In this document: positions 8,786-16,788 of the stretch, piece by piece
Numbering within the stretch: the first letter of the stretch is position 1
How the letters are laid out: every line of letters begins with the position of its first letter
Source: Lactobacillus sp. CBA3605
Lineage (GTDB): Bacteria > Bacillota > Bacilli > Lactobacillales > Lactobacillaceae
Assembly: GCF_002970915.1 (NCBI RefSeq)
Contig: NZ_CP027190.1
Coordinates: forward strand, 1-64,000
DNA: 64,000 nucleotides
Reading direction: 5' to 3'
Notes under the pieces: model-generated
What the model saw: the letters and a program-made list of their open reading frames with translations, nothing else
The model's database searches: none
Told to the model about the DNA's origin: nothing
Position numbers and translations under genes: made by a program

Positions 8786-10385
8786 CCAGTTCTCAGATAA
8801 CTTAGACGGGACGTTTCGCAATGGGATGGTCGGCAACTTTAAAATCGTTGAACAAACTTTAAATGAGTTGCTAACGTATCAGGGTAACATCAATAAGCAG
8901 CTGAACACGTTGACGAAAAACATTAATTCAAGTGTTGATGGTAAATTGACTAAACAGGATTTAGCTTTGGTTGATAAGTTGAAAACACAGTCACAAGGCC
9001 TAACTGAGCGAATCAATCATATCATCATGGGTACTGACACGGATTCAATCCACGCCGTGCTGAATAATATGAAATTAGCTGGTGAACTTAAAGGACAGTG
9101 TGGTGATACAGGCAAAGCTGGTCGCGATGGCTTGGATGGTGAGAGTGCTTATCAAGTCTGGCTGGATGCTGGCAATGTGGGCAGTAAAGCCGACTACTTA
9201 GCCAGTATGAAAGGCAGTAAGGGCGATGTTGGTTCGGTTGGCCCTGCTGGTAAAGATGGTGCCATGAGTGCTAAAGATGTTACGGCGATGGTTACTGATT
9301 CGATAAATGGTATCAGTATTGGTACAACTAATTTGCTACTTTATACGAAGTTCACGCTCACTACTGTAACTAATATAATTGGATGGGTTCAAGTAGGACG
9401 AACGGCACCTGTTAAGACGGATTTGACTGGTAAATATACATTTGAGGGTTGGATAGACACGGCTATCGATAAAGCAGCAGCATATATCGATGTGAGGGAT
9501 AAAGTCACAGATAAGCAATTGTCTATATATACAAACCGAATGTTCGTAGAAGGTGGCGATAGTGGGTATGCCGCATCAACAGTGGATATTCCTGAAAACG
9601 CATATATTAAAGCATGCTGGTTAGGATATACCAGCGAACAAACTACTCCGATAAGTATAACTTATGGACGTGAGAAGTTTGTCTATGGTGACAAGATTAC
9701 TGACTGGTCACCTGCTCCGGACGATAAAGTGACGGATAATCACGATGGCTCTATCACGGTAAACGGTAAACAAGTTAATGTGACTGGTGCTACCTCTGTT
9801 CTTCAAGGCAAGACATTGGACATTATCGGTGATAGTTACGTGGCTAATAACGGTCAATCAGTATCAGAGACGTGGCACTATAAGGTAGCTAATCAATATG
9901 ACATGATTTACAACAATTATGGTGTCAACGGTAATGGCCTAATCACTGCAAAGGCGACGGGTACACCAGTAGTTGACCGAGTGACTGATATGGATAGTAC
10001 AGCTGACTATGTGGTTGTGGTTGGCGGCAAGAATGACTACAATCAGCAGCTTGCAATTGCCGACTTTAAAGCCGGATTAGTCAAACTGATTCAAGAACTG
10101 ATTGAACGTTTCATCGGTAAAAAGATTTGTTTTTTCACGCCCTGGTCAATCGTAGAATCAGAAATAATGAATATCCCGCTAGTTCAGTATTCGCAGGCAA
10201 TTGAAGATGTATGTGGTGCATATTCTATTCCATGCTTCAATAGTGCTAAGCGTAGTGGAATTTTAGCGTACAGTGATGTATTTAGGGCTAAGTACTTCCA
10301 AACTAGTACTGATCAAAGCCACTTAAATGATGCTGGTCATACTTTATTTGTTAACCCGGCTACCAAGTTTTTAGAAAGCTTATAA
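8763..10385 (+). CDS. Tail fibre with collagen-like segment and C-terminal SGNH hydrolase domain
   Basis: 540 residues. Residues 1-90 form a helical, probably trimeric stalk; about 115-172 holds Gly-X-Y collagen-like repeats; about 185-330 is beta-rich (carbohydrate-binding-like); from about 345 to the end is an SGNH/GDSL esterase domain. Visible catalytic blocks are GDS with nucleophile S358, a GVNGNG block, a GGKND block and the DxxH pair D517/H520. A GDSL esterase on a fibre suggests deacylation of wall polysaccharide or teichoic acid D-alanyl/acetyl groups during adsorption. Begins inside the upstream gene (23-base overlap) with AAGGAAGGG upstream. Confidence 0.85.
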   Translation: MAIQLVTDQFSDNLDGTFRNGMVGNFKIVEQTLNELLTYQGNINKQLNTLTKNINSSVDGKLTKQDLALVDKLKTQSQGLTERINHIIMGTDTDSIHAVLNNMKLAGELKGQCGDTGKAGRDGLDGESAYQVWLDAGNVGSKADYLASMKGSKGDVGSVGPAGKDGAMSAKDVTAMVTDSINGISIGTTNLLLYTKFTLTTVTNIIGWVQVGRTAPVKTDLTGKYTFEGWIDTAIDKAAAYIDVRDKVTDKQLSIYTNRMFVEGGDSGYAASTVDIPENAYIKACWLGYTSEQTTPISITYGREKFVYGDKITDWSPAPDDKVTDNHDGSITVNGKQVNVTGATSVLQGKTLDIIGDSYVANNGQSVSETWHYKVANQYDMIYNNYGVNGNGLITAKATGTPVVDRVTDMDSTADYVVVVGGKNDYNQQLAIADFKAGLVKLIQELIERFIGKKICFFTPWSIVESEIMNIPLVQYSQAIEDVCGAYSIPCFNSAKRSGILAYSDVFRAKYFQTSTDQSHLNDAGHTLFVNPATKFLESL

Positions 10386-10397
10386 GAGGTGAATTAA

Positions 10398-12797
10398 GTG
10401 GAAATTTTAAAATTTAATGTGGACCTGGATAAGCGAAATCTAGTTGAAGATAAGCAAAACTTTGACATTGATTTTCATGATTCAAAATATAATTGGATTC
10501 AAGCCCGCCAGTACGAAGACTCAATGCGTCAGGTCGAAGTACATGTGGTGCATGGCGATAATTCGCCGTTTGACCTTACTGGTGTGAATCCGAACTTCTT
10601 TGGGTGGTTGCCAGAAGGGAATTACCGAATCATCGACGCTAAGCATGCGGTTATGCTGGATCCAAGCAACGGGATTTTTAGATTTGACTTCCCAGCGGCT
10701 GCGTTTGCAATGTCAGGATCTTACAAACAAGCCTTCTTCCGGTTGATGAAGGACGGCATGAACGTGTCAACGTTGGAATTCAGCTTGGACGTGCTAGCAG
10801 ATAAGGTCATTTCAGGCCTGATTCCGAGCGACTACATCACGCCATTTATCGACCTGTACGGTGATTTAGGTGACATCGTGAAGAATGCCAAGGGCGATCT
10901 AGCAGCGGCACTAGCCGAATGGACCACTAAGTTATCAGCTTTGTTTAATCAGTTAAACGACCAAGGCGTTGATACTCAAACGATGTTGACAACTTTGGAA
11001 CAACGAATCAAAGATGATGGTTTACTAACACAGGCTGACTTAGCTACAGCACTGACTAAATTTAAAGATAACTTTACGAAGCTTCAATCTAAGGTAGATG
11101 CGTCGGTTGCCAGTGCAACCACTTATGCGAATTTACGTCGATTGGGTCAGAAGTATCGGGTTCAGGGAAAGGTAGCGTCTAATGCTCAAGGGTTTGCCAG
11201 CTTAGGCGGAACGACAGTTGTTCAGTATTTTCAGAACTGGGCACCACTAGACGTTCAATACGGGACGCTAGTTAAATTTAATGTTGAAACCGGCACAGAA
11301 CTTTTGACCAATGAAATTCATGGTTACCACGGAAATTCTATGACCTATAGCAGCAAAGATGGCTTGCTGTACATGGCAATGGCAGAGGATACATCTGCTG
11401 CTAAGGAAACTGCACAGAAAACTAAAATTCTGCAAATTGATCCAAGTGATTTAGCTATCAAAGCGACAATTGATTTAACCGCGAAGACTAGCTTAGATGA
11501 GATTCATTCAATTGGATACGACAGTGCCGATAACTGCTTTATTGTGGCTAATAACAAGACCTTAGAATTCTATGATGAGAGTTGGACATTACTGTTCACT
11601 AAAAATTGGGTTGACGTGATTGGTTACGAACCACCTTACATGCAAGGTGTTCAAGCACATGGCAATCGCTTATATTGGATTGGCGGTCGCAAATCACAAA
11701 TTTGGGTATTTGACATTGATGTGGAAAGCCAAGACCTTAATTTTGGAACAATCTATACTTTTGATAGTTTTCAAGAAGGGCTATATCCAACTGGTGAACT
11801 GGAAGCATTAGGATTTAACGATGATGGTGATATTTATGCTGTGTCGCACGTTACGGTTGGCAACTGGGGTGGATTAACACAATATTATGTCACTCACAGT
11901 GATTTTAAAATTCCAGTCAGTGGTCCAGAAACAGTTGCTATCCAAGGTGCAAGTCCAATTCCAACTGAATTCTATGTTGGTACCAACACGGCATATAATC
12001 CAGATGGTACTAAATCGAATCCATTCGCGAGCTTGCTGGAAGCAACGACTTGTATGCGGACACCCTACACGCCATTTAAGACGTTGACCATGCTAACTGA
12101 TATGGCAGAAGAAACCTTGGTGTTAATTGATATTGATTCTGCAATGGTGAATACACAGGCACACAAAGTCAAAGCGGCAGTGATTATCAATTGTAATAAT
12201 CTTTATCTATCGGCACTTCAAACCGCTGGTTATTCGCGATATAAAATGAATGCACTTTACATCTATAATTCGCAAGTGCGAATCAACGACTGGAAATGTG
12301 CTAGTTTAAAATCAGTAGTGGATGTCAATGAGGATGTCCATATTGAGCGGAGCAATGCTTTTATCCAGGATAATTCTAAATCACGAATTGTGTTGTATAA
12401 CAGTGTGCTAGAAACCGCAGGTAGTACTTATCATGTGGTCAAAGATAATTTTATGTCTAACCTGATGGGTAACCAAATATTAGGAACGATTACAAACGTT
12501 AAAGACGCCAACACCTTGACGACAAGTGATTTTGTATACTATCAAAATATGAATGTCCAGGTCACAACCGTCATTAACGGTAATACAATTGGTTTCCAAT
12601 TAACATCGCCAATCAGCAGTAGTGGCATTGTTAACTTGATTGGGTATACTCAGTCATCTAATGTGCTTTACTTCTGTGCATTCCACTACGTCAAAGACAA
12701 CGCGGCCAATACAACGATTGAATTTTATTCATTGCCAACTATGACTAAGTTAGTGCCGACCAGTTATGCTATCACGGCTACTGTATCAGACAACTAA
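10398..12797 (+). CDS. BppU-like baseplate upper protein with large C-terminal receptor-binding region
   Basis: 799 residues. Residues 1-150 resemble the BppU N-terminal (DUF2479) domain that docks baseplate proteins in lactococcal and lactobacillus phages. A helical linker covers about 165-240. Residues about 255-520 show repeated strand patterns with Trp/Gly turns resembling a beta-propeller, and about 530-760 look like a beta-helix or beta-sandwich. Likely the main host-recognition protein together with the fibre encoded just upstream. GTG start with AAGAGGTGAA ahead. The propeller call is my inference from repeat spacing. Confidence 0.75.
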   Translation: MEILKFNVDLDKRNLVEDKQNFDIDFHDSKYNWIQARQYEDSMRQVEVHVVHGDNSPFDLTGVNPNFFGWLPEGNYRIIDAKHAVMLDPSNGIFRFDFPAAAFAMSGSYKQAFFRLMKDGMNVSTLEFSLDVLADKVISGLIPSDYITPFIDLYGDLGDIVKNAKGDLAAALAEWTTKLSALFNQLNDQGVDTQTMLTTLEQRIKDDGLLTQADLATALTKFKDNFTKLQSKVDASVASATTYANLRRLGQKYRVQGKVASNAQGFASLGGTTVVQYFQNWAPLDVQYGTLVKFNVETGTELLTNEIHGYHGNSMTYSSKDGLLYMAMAEDTSAAKETAQKTKILQIDPSDLAIKATIDLTAKTSLDEIHSIGYDSADNCFIVANNKTLEFYDESWTLLFTKNWVDVIGYEPPYMQGVQAHGNRLYWIGGRKSQIWVFDIDVESQDLNFGTIYTFDSFQEGLYPTGELEALGFNDDGDIYAVSHVTVGNWGGLTQYYVTHSDFKIPVSGPETVAIQGASPIPTEFYVGTNTAYNPDGTKSNPFASLLEATTCMRTPYTPFKTLTMLTDMAEETLVLIDIDSAMVNTQAHKVKAAVIINCNNLYLSALQTAGYSRYKMNALYIYNSQVRINDWKCASLKSVVDVNEDVHIERSNAFIQDNSKSRIVLYNSVLETAGSTYHVVKDNFMSNLMGNQILGTITNVKDANTLTTSDFVYYQNMNVQVTTVINGNTIGFQLTSPISSSGIVNLIGYTQSSNVLYFCAFHYVKDNAANTTIEFYSLPTMTKLVPTSYAITATVSDN

Positions 12798-12807
12798 GGA
12801 GGATAGT

Positions 12808-13077
12808 ATGAAATTAACTTTAGATGAAGTTAACCACATTATAGGTGTTGATCAGAATAACAGCACTTATGACTACATTGGGTATGTACCTGATGACTTA
12901 GCAGAACACGCTACTGATGGTTTTTATATGATTGCATTCAATACAATTATGCCGGCGCCGATTACCGATACAGGGACTGTCACAACAACGCCATCACCAG
13001 TTATGCAGGCGGTCAATGCATTGGGACTTAAAGTGGCGGCGTTGGAGCAAAAGATTGGGAGTGACACGAATGTTTGA
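12808..13077 (+). CDS. Small phage tail-region protein of unknown function
   Basis: 89 residues from the ATG at 12808, which has AAGGAGGA six bases upstream; a start further left in this frame would overlap the BppU-like gene and lacks a ribosome site. The C-terminal third is Thr/Pro-rich then helical. Ends inside the start of the XkdX-like gene. No family recognised beyond common occurrence of such small genes before the holin. Confidence 0.75.
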   Translation: MKLTLDEVNHIIGVDQNNSTYDYIGYVPDDLAEHATDGFYMIAFNTIMPAPITDTGTVTTTPSPVMQAVNALGLKVAALEQKIGSDTNV

Positions 13078-13201
13078 GTTCGTCAAAATGATGTTCAATG
13101 CTGGTTGTCAAGTTGAAGGATATGTTAGTTACGGTGCAATTACGGCCGAAGAATACAAGATGATTACCGGCGAAGACTATGTAGTGCCGGCCACCACATG
13201 A
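13070..13201 (+). CDS. XkdX-family phage protein
   Basis: 43 residues, with the XkdX pattern of an initial aromatic FEFVKMMF helix, a GYVSYGAIT turn and a terminal EEYKMITGEDY. These tiny proteins sit between baseplate and lysis genes in many Firmicutes prophages; function unknown. ATG overlaps the preceding stop by eight bases and has TTGGGAGTG as ribosome site. Confidence 0.8.
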   Translation: MFEFVKMMFNAGCQVEGYVSYGAITAEEYKMITGEDYVVPATT

Positions 13202-13217
13202 TAGGAGATGTTGGAAT

Positions 13218-13574
13218 GTGAAATTAACAGATTTTGGGTTAGCGTTAGCCACGATGGTTAATGGTCAGCGCTGGACACCACCACACTATATCATGGGCTA
13301 TCAATTGGGTGAGTGGGCATCAATTGCTACGATTGTAATTTTCGTGTCTGGTCTTATTGTGGGCATTGTGCGTATTGGCGTGGTTAACCCTGCCCATATT
13401 GCGAATGAAAATTTGCAACATTCAATTGACCGGCTGACTGCGAAAATAGAGGGTATCGGAGAGAATTCAGATGCTGTTCACAAAGAACACGATAAACGTC
13501 TGGATGCGCATGATATTAAACTGGGTGAACATGAAATCGAGATTAAGAATTTAAAGGAGAAAATTGAAAAATGA
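13218..13574 (+). CDS. Phage membrane protein with C-terminal coiled coil (lysis-cassette accessory)
   Basis: 118 residues. One transmembrane segment at about residues 33-54, then a charged helical region (about 65-118) with heptad-like spacing. Located immediately before the holin and overlapping it by four bases. Resembles haemolysin XhlA-type or antiholin-like accessory proteins of lysis cassettes, with the order of membrane segment and coiled coil reversed from XhlA; role is inference. GTG start follows a GGAGATG tract. Confidence 0.65.
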   Translation: MKLTDFGLALATMVNGQRWTPPHYIMGYQLGEWASIATIVIFVSGLIVGIVRIGVVNPAHIANENLQHSIDRLTAKIEGIGENSDAVHKEHDKRLDAHDIKLGEHEIEIKNLKEKIEK

Positions 13575-13810
13575 ATAAAGTAAAACTTAGTTTTAATAAG
13601 AAATCAGTGGCCGATATTACATCGGTTATTTTTATTGTTGCTTCTGGAATCGTCACATTAGGAACAGCGCTAGGATATACATTACCGGGAGCGACTTCAG
13701 ACACCATCAACGCGTGGGTAAGTGCCATTACGTTAATTCTTGGTTCTGGCGGTTTGTTACGAAACACGGCCAATAAAGGGGATGGATTGAAAGATGAAGT
13801 TCAAAAATAA
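13571..13810 (+). CDS. Holin
   Basis: 79 residues with two hydrophobic segments (about 16-37 and 47-62) separated by a short turn, a basic N-terminus and charged C-terminus: class II holin topology. Makes membrane lesions that time lysis. ATGA overlap with the upstream gene and overlap of 17 bases with the endolysin gene indicate translational coupling across the lysis cassette. Confidence 0.85.
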   Translation: MNKVKLSFNKKSVADITSVIFIVASGIVTLGTALGYTLPGATSDTINAWVSAITLILGSGGLLRNTANKGDGLKDEVQK

Positions 13811-14951
13811 ATTAGTGTTAGTCGGGGCGGCCACAATGGCAGCTCTTTTTTTAGGGCTAAATGCAAGCGCCGCTCGTATGGATATGGTCGATGTATCGAA
13901 CAACAACGGCTATATGAGCACTGCTGAGTACGTTTCAATGCGTAACGAATTTGGTGTAAAGGCACTTACCGTCAAGATTAGTGAAGGTACCACGTTCAAG
14001 GATGGCTACGCTGCCAGCAACATTGCTAATGGCCAAGCGGCTGGCTTATATGTCAACGGCTATCACTTCGCACATTACAAGACTAAAGCCCAAGCCGTTG
14101 CCGAAGCTGATTATGCTGGTCAGGCAGCAAAGGCCGCAGGGCTACCAGTTGGTGCGGTATTGGCAACGGACGTAGAGGCTGCTGAAGAACAGGGAATCTT
14201 ATCCCAAGCAACTAATGATCGCAATAATGCGGCCTTCATGAAAGAGATTCAGAAGTTTGGCTACCGGACTGACATTTATACCTCTGGGTCATGGGCCAAT
14301 AATAAGATGACCATCAAGGGTAAAACAGGTTGGATTGCTGGCTATCCATATGTCATGTCCGGTCAAAAATGGTATACGAATAACAATGCATGGCAATGGT
14401 CCGGTTCTGCACATTTCCGGATAAGCTATGGCGGTTTTGATGTTAGCCAACTTTATAATGACTACTATACAGCCGGTCAGAAATCGACAGTCAAGCCAAC
14501 TGATAAAGATGCAGTCAAGGAACAGAATAAAGTTGCTAACAAGAATGGTCAAAAGACCAGCACTACTGCAAACTGGGTCAAAGAATCAAAGACCTACACA
14601 CTGACAACACCGGTCAAGCTCCGTACAGGTGCATCAACATCGTCAAGCGTGATTACAACCTTGTCAGCTGGTTCAACTATCAAGACGGATCAAGCGATTA
14701 TTCAAGGTGGCTATCGGTGGGTGCGCCAACCACGGGGTAACGGTTATGCTTATATGGCAACCGGTCCCGCAAGTAATACGCTTGAATACGTGACAAGTGG
14801 TCTTGCTCACACGTATTATAAGGTCGTTTCAGGTGATTCATGGTGGGTAATTGCTCAACGTAATGGTCTGAGCATGACTACATTGGCAGCACAAAACAGT
14901 AAGAACATTTACTCGGTGATTTATCCTGGTCAAACATTACAACTTAACTAA
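13794..14951 (+). CDS. Secreted GH25 endolysin with SH3b and LysM domains
   Basis: 385 residues. A basic N-terminus plus hydrophobic core ending ASA-A (residues 1-26) is a Sec signal peptide or SAR anchor. Residues about 30-225 form a glycoside hydrolase 25 muramidase (DVSNNNG block near 33-39, ATDVEA acidic block near 122-127, WQWS near the domain end). About 262-325 is an SH3-type wall-binding domain and about 340-385 a LysM repeat ending GQTLQLN. Export by its own signal means the holin may trigger activation by depolarisation rather than letting the enzyme out. Start overlaps the holin gene end; AAAGGGGATGG precedes it. Confidence 0.95.
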   Translation: MKFKNKLVLVGAATMAALFLGLNASAARMDMVDVSNNNGYMSTAEYVSMRNEFGVKALTVKISEGTTFKDGYAASNIANGQAAGLYVNGYHFAHYKTKAQAVAEADYAGQAAKAAGLPVGAVLATDVEAAEEQGILSQATNDRNNAAFMKEIQKFGYRTDIYTSGSWANNKMTIKGKTGWIAGYPYVMSGQKWYTNNNAWQWSGSAHFRISYGGFDVSQLYNDYYTAGQKSTVKPTDKDAVKEQNKVANKNGQKTSTTANWVKESKTYTLTTPVKLRTGASTSSSVITTLSAGSTIKTDQAIIQGGYRWVRQPRGNGYAYMATGPASNTLEYVTSGLAHTYYKVVSGDSWWVIAQRNGLSMTTLAAQNSKNIYSVIYPGQTLQLN

Positions 14952-14954
14952 ACG

Positions 14955-14996
14955 AATCCCGCACTAGCCTTAATTGGCCGGTGCGGGATTTTTTTG
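14955..14996 (+). terminator. Rho-independent terminator of the phage late operon
   Basis: AATCCCGCAC pairs with GTGCGGGATT (10 pairs), with extra pairing of TAGCC/GGCC inside, followed by TTTTTT. It separates the lysis genes from the convergent cargo gene, whose stop lies two bases further on. Confidence 0.92.
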
Positions 14997-14997
14997 A

Positions 14998-16326
14998 TTA
15001 CAGAGGTTTTAATATCTTATCATCTATCAGTCTTCTTGTGCTTTTAGCCATTTGATTAATTCTTATGGACTCATTTTTTTTAATTTCATCAAATTTTAGT
15101 TGCATCAGTCGTAAAGTTGACTGCAATTGTTTATTTGCCAACTGTTCCATCGAATAACTTTCTGGGGAATCTAAAAGTGTTTCAAGTAAAGACTGGAAGC
15201 TATAGGCGTAATCAGCAAAGTCACTACAAAACATACTGTACTGATTGTTACTCTGATAAATTAGTTTATAAATTCCTGCAATCAGTTTTAGTTGCTCATT
15301 CTTTTTTACTTGTACGTTCCTTGATAGTTGTTTACCAGATGGGAAATTGAAAAATTCTGTCCCCAATTTTGTTTGTTTTTCTGGCTTTTTCGTGTCATAG
15401 CGTTCACTAGAATCAATATGGGAAATTATTTTTCCCAGAAGGACTACTAATAGATCACAAGCTCTTACTCCGGACGCTTCTCTGGAATCTACATCAGATT
15501 TAATGTCCTTAAAATCATTTTCCTGATATCCATCTTTGGGAGCGTCTTGATCTAAGTAAATACTGATAGTATTCCTTGGTGAGTCTACTTGATCGGCTAA
15601 GACAAATAAATCAAGACCAAAAGCTAACTGATCGGTCGGAAATACGGCACTATCAGAAATAATCGTATCATCGCCTGGGCAGTTATCTAATATATGCAAT
15701 AGTTGATTATATGCATTGAATTCCGATTGCATTCTTGGTATATTTGCATTTTTTTTAGTGAAATTTTGAAGACAATTGCGTAATTCATTCAAAATCTGAT
15801 TTGTGGTTAAAGAGGGATTACTGAGTGCCTGAGTAAATGTGCTTCCGTAACTAGAATCTTCCGTTCTAAGATATTTAGTTATTGTATAAAAGACAAAATG
15901 CAAATTTATTGAATAATTTTCCTCTAGAGAAAACAGCCAATTCTTCAACTTGTGGGCAACTAATACCTGGCTTTTGTCAAGCAGGCTTAGTTGGAGTGTT
16001 GCCCCCACATCGTTAATTAAATCGATTAAGCTATTGAGAAGTATAGCCGAATCTGTTTTTATATCTTGAAAAACATTTACTGATTTGAAGATATCTTTTC
16101 CCTTTATTTCATCGATTTGAGAGTGCTTTTGTCGGTACTTTTCTTCTATATTATTGTAGACATATTCAAAATAACTTTGCTTATCTTTAGGAATGGCTAA
16201 ATAAACACACACATATGCAGGAATATTGTCTCCTTGCTGATAGTTAAACTGATGACTGCTATTTTTGCTTTGTCGTATAGTTTTAGTTGGACCCTTTTCA
16301 TCGAAAAAAATATTAACATCTTGCAT
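14998..16326 (-). CDS. Prophage cargo gene: DUF3800-like protein, possible lysogenic conversion or defence factor
   Basis: 442 residues; not a phage structural protein. Signs of a DUF3800-type (predicted RNase H-like) core: a first strand ending FFDEKG (D9, E10), an EIKGKDIF block (73-80), a strand IYLDQD (D259, D261), and a helix RACDLLVVLLG (D291) matching the family's terminal ADLLAG-type motif. A large helical insertion lies between the second and third blocks. A good AAAGGAGC ribosome site is seven bases before the ATG and a separate promoter lies upstream. Four 60-base lines counted by eye gave 27-40% G+C, lower than neighbours. Opposite strand, own promoter and place between lysin and attachment site are typical of genes expressed in the lysogen. 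Function is unknown. Confidence 0.75.
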   Translation of the reverse strand: MQDVNIFFDEKGPTKTIRQSKNSSHQFNYQQGDNIPAYVCVYLAIPKDKQSYFEYVYNNIEEKYRQKHSQIDEIKGKDIFKSVNVFQDIKTDSAILLNSLIDLINDVGATLQLSLLDKSQVLVAHKLKNWLFSLEENYSINLHFVFYTITKYLRTEDSSYGSTFTQALSNPSLTTNQILNELRNCLQNFTKKNANIPRMQSEFNAYNQLLHILDNCPGDDTIISDSAVFPTDQLAFGLDLFVLADQVDSPRNTISIYLDQDAPKDGYQENDFKDIKSDVDSREASGVRACDLLVVLLGKIISHIDSSERYDTKKPEKQTKLGTEFFNFPSGKQLSRNVQVKKNEQLKLIAGIYKLIYQSNNQYSMFCSDFADYAYSFQSLLETLLDSPESYSMEQLANKQLQSTLRLMQLKFDEIKKNESIRINQMAKSTRRLIDDKILKPL

Positions 16327-16362
16327 AATAACGCTCCTTTAATAATTGATCATTTAAGTTTG

Positions 16363-16391
16363 ATTATGCAGCTAAATGGATATCTTTTGAA
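16363..16391 (-). promoter_or_regulatory. Promoter of the prophage cargo gene
   Basis: Read on the minus strand: TTCAAA, 17 bases, CATAAT (4/6 and 5/6 to consensus), 37 bases before the start codon. Suggests expression in the lysogen independent of late phage transcription. Confidence 0.55.
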
Positions 16392-16459
16392 TAGTCCAAA
16401 AATAGCCCATGGTCAAAATGGTCACAAATTATTTCACGAACTAGGTCATCCTAGTACAA

Positions 16460-16497
16460 AAGGAACCCCGATAAATGTTGATTTAACGGGGTTCCTT
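16460..16497 (-). terminator. Terminator-like hairpin after tRNA-Arg
   Basis: AAGGAACCCCG and CGGGGTTCCTT form an 11-pair stem with a 16-base loop; on the minus strand it is followed by TTTT. It would end the tRNA-Arg transcript before it enters the cargo gene. It lies on the phage side of the tRNA 3' end, so after integration the phage DNA may supply the terminator. Confidence 0.7.
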
Positions 16498-16529
16498 ATT
16501 CTTTGGATACTGTCTAATTCGCCTATAAA

Positions 16530-16570
16530 TGTCACGAGTGGGACTTGAACCCACAACCCTCCGCTTAGAA
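16530..16570 (-). other. Predicted prophage attachment region (attR/attL core within tRNA-Arg 3' half)
   Basis: Phage genes end and host genes begin at the 3' end of the tRNA gene; the T-arm/3' strand is the usual crossover core. The limits given are a guess, because the matching copy at the other prophage end is outside the window. Confidence 0.5.
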
Positions 16571-16603
16571 GGCGGATGCTCTATCCAGTTGAGCTATCAT
16601 GAC
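16530..16603 (-). tRNA. tRNA-Arg (anticodon UCU)
   Basis: On the minus strand: acceptor GTCATGA pairs with TCGTGAC, D-arm with AGCTCAACTGGATAGAGC, anticodon stem TCCGC/GCGGA around loop CTTCTAA (anticodon TCT), T-arm GTGGG TTCAAGT CCCAC, discriminator A. CCA is not encoded. Reads AGA (and possibly AGG) codons. The gene is intact, as expected if the integrating phage restores the 3' end. Confidence 0.95.
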
Positions 16604-16616
16604 AACAACAAGTCTA

Positions 16617-16645
16617 ATTATAGTTAAGAAAATTAACCCTGTCAA
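16617..16645 (-). promoter_or_regulatory. Perfect-consensus promoter of tRNA-Arg
   Basis: On the minus strand TTGACA, 17-base spacer, TATAAT, about 13 bases before the tRNA 5' end. Both hexamers match sigma-A consensus in all positions, as expected for a stable RNA promoter. Confidence 0.9.
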
Positions 16646-16788
16646 TTCTTATTTAAAGTTGTTCCTGGGGTTTTAAGATTAACGCCAGCTGGCTTGTGAA
16701 ATGAAAATGGGGCTAGGCGTCAAAAGTCGCTTTTTATCGCAAAGTTTGCAATACTGAAAACGAAATCAATTTCAGGGGGAACCAATAA

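Larger units (their letters stand above)
1..16530. mobile_element. Right part of a siphovirus-type prophage (truncated by window start)
   Basis: A continuous run of phage late genes on the plus strand, in the usual order major tail protein, tail chaperones, tape measure, Dit, Tal, receptor-binding proteins, holin, endolysin, followed by one opposite-strand cargo gene and then a tRNA gene. Integrase, repressor, replication, packaging and capsid genes must lie left of the window. The right boundary is placed at the 3' end of tRNA-Arg, because tRNA 3' ends are common phage attachment sites; the exact core cannot be set without the left end. All visible tail and lysis genes have intact reading frames, so the element may be functional, but this cannot be judged from half of it. 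Confidence 0.93.

Noticed and set aside
16441..16454. CTAGG-TCAT-CCTAG palindrome near the attachment region as an integrase or excisionase site
   Set aside because: Only five pairs; no repeat or partner site was found and the left end is missing.
16234..16548. Plus-strand open frame of 104 codons across the cargo gene promoter, terminator and tRNA
   Set aside because: It runs antisense over a tRNA gene and a terminator hairpin, has no ribosome site and no recognisable protein character.
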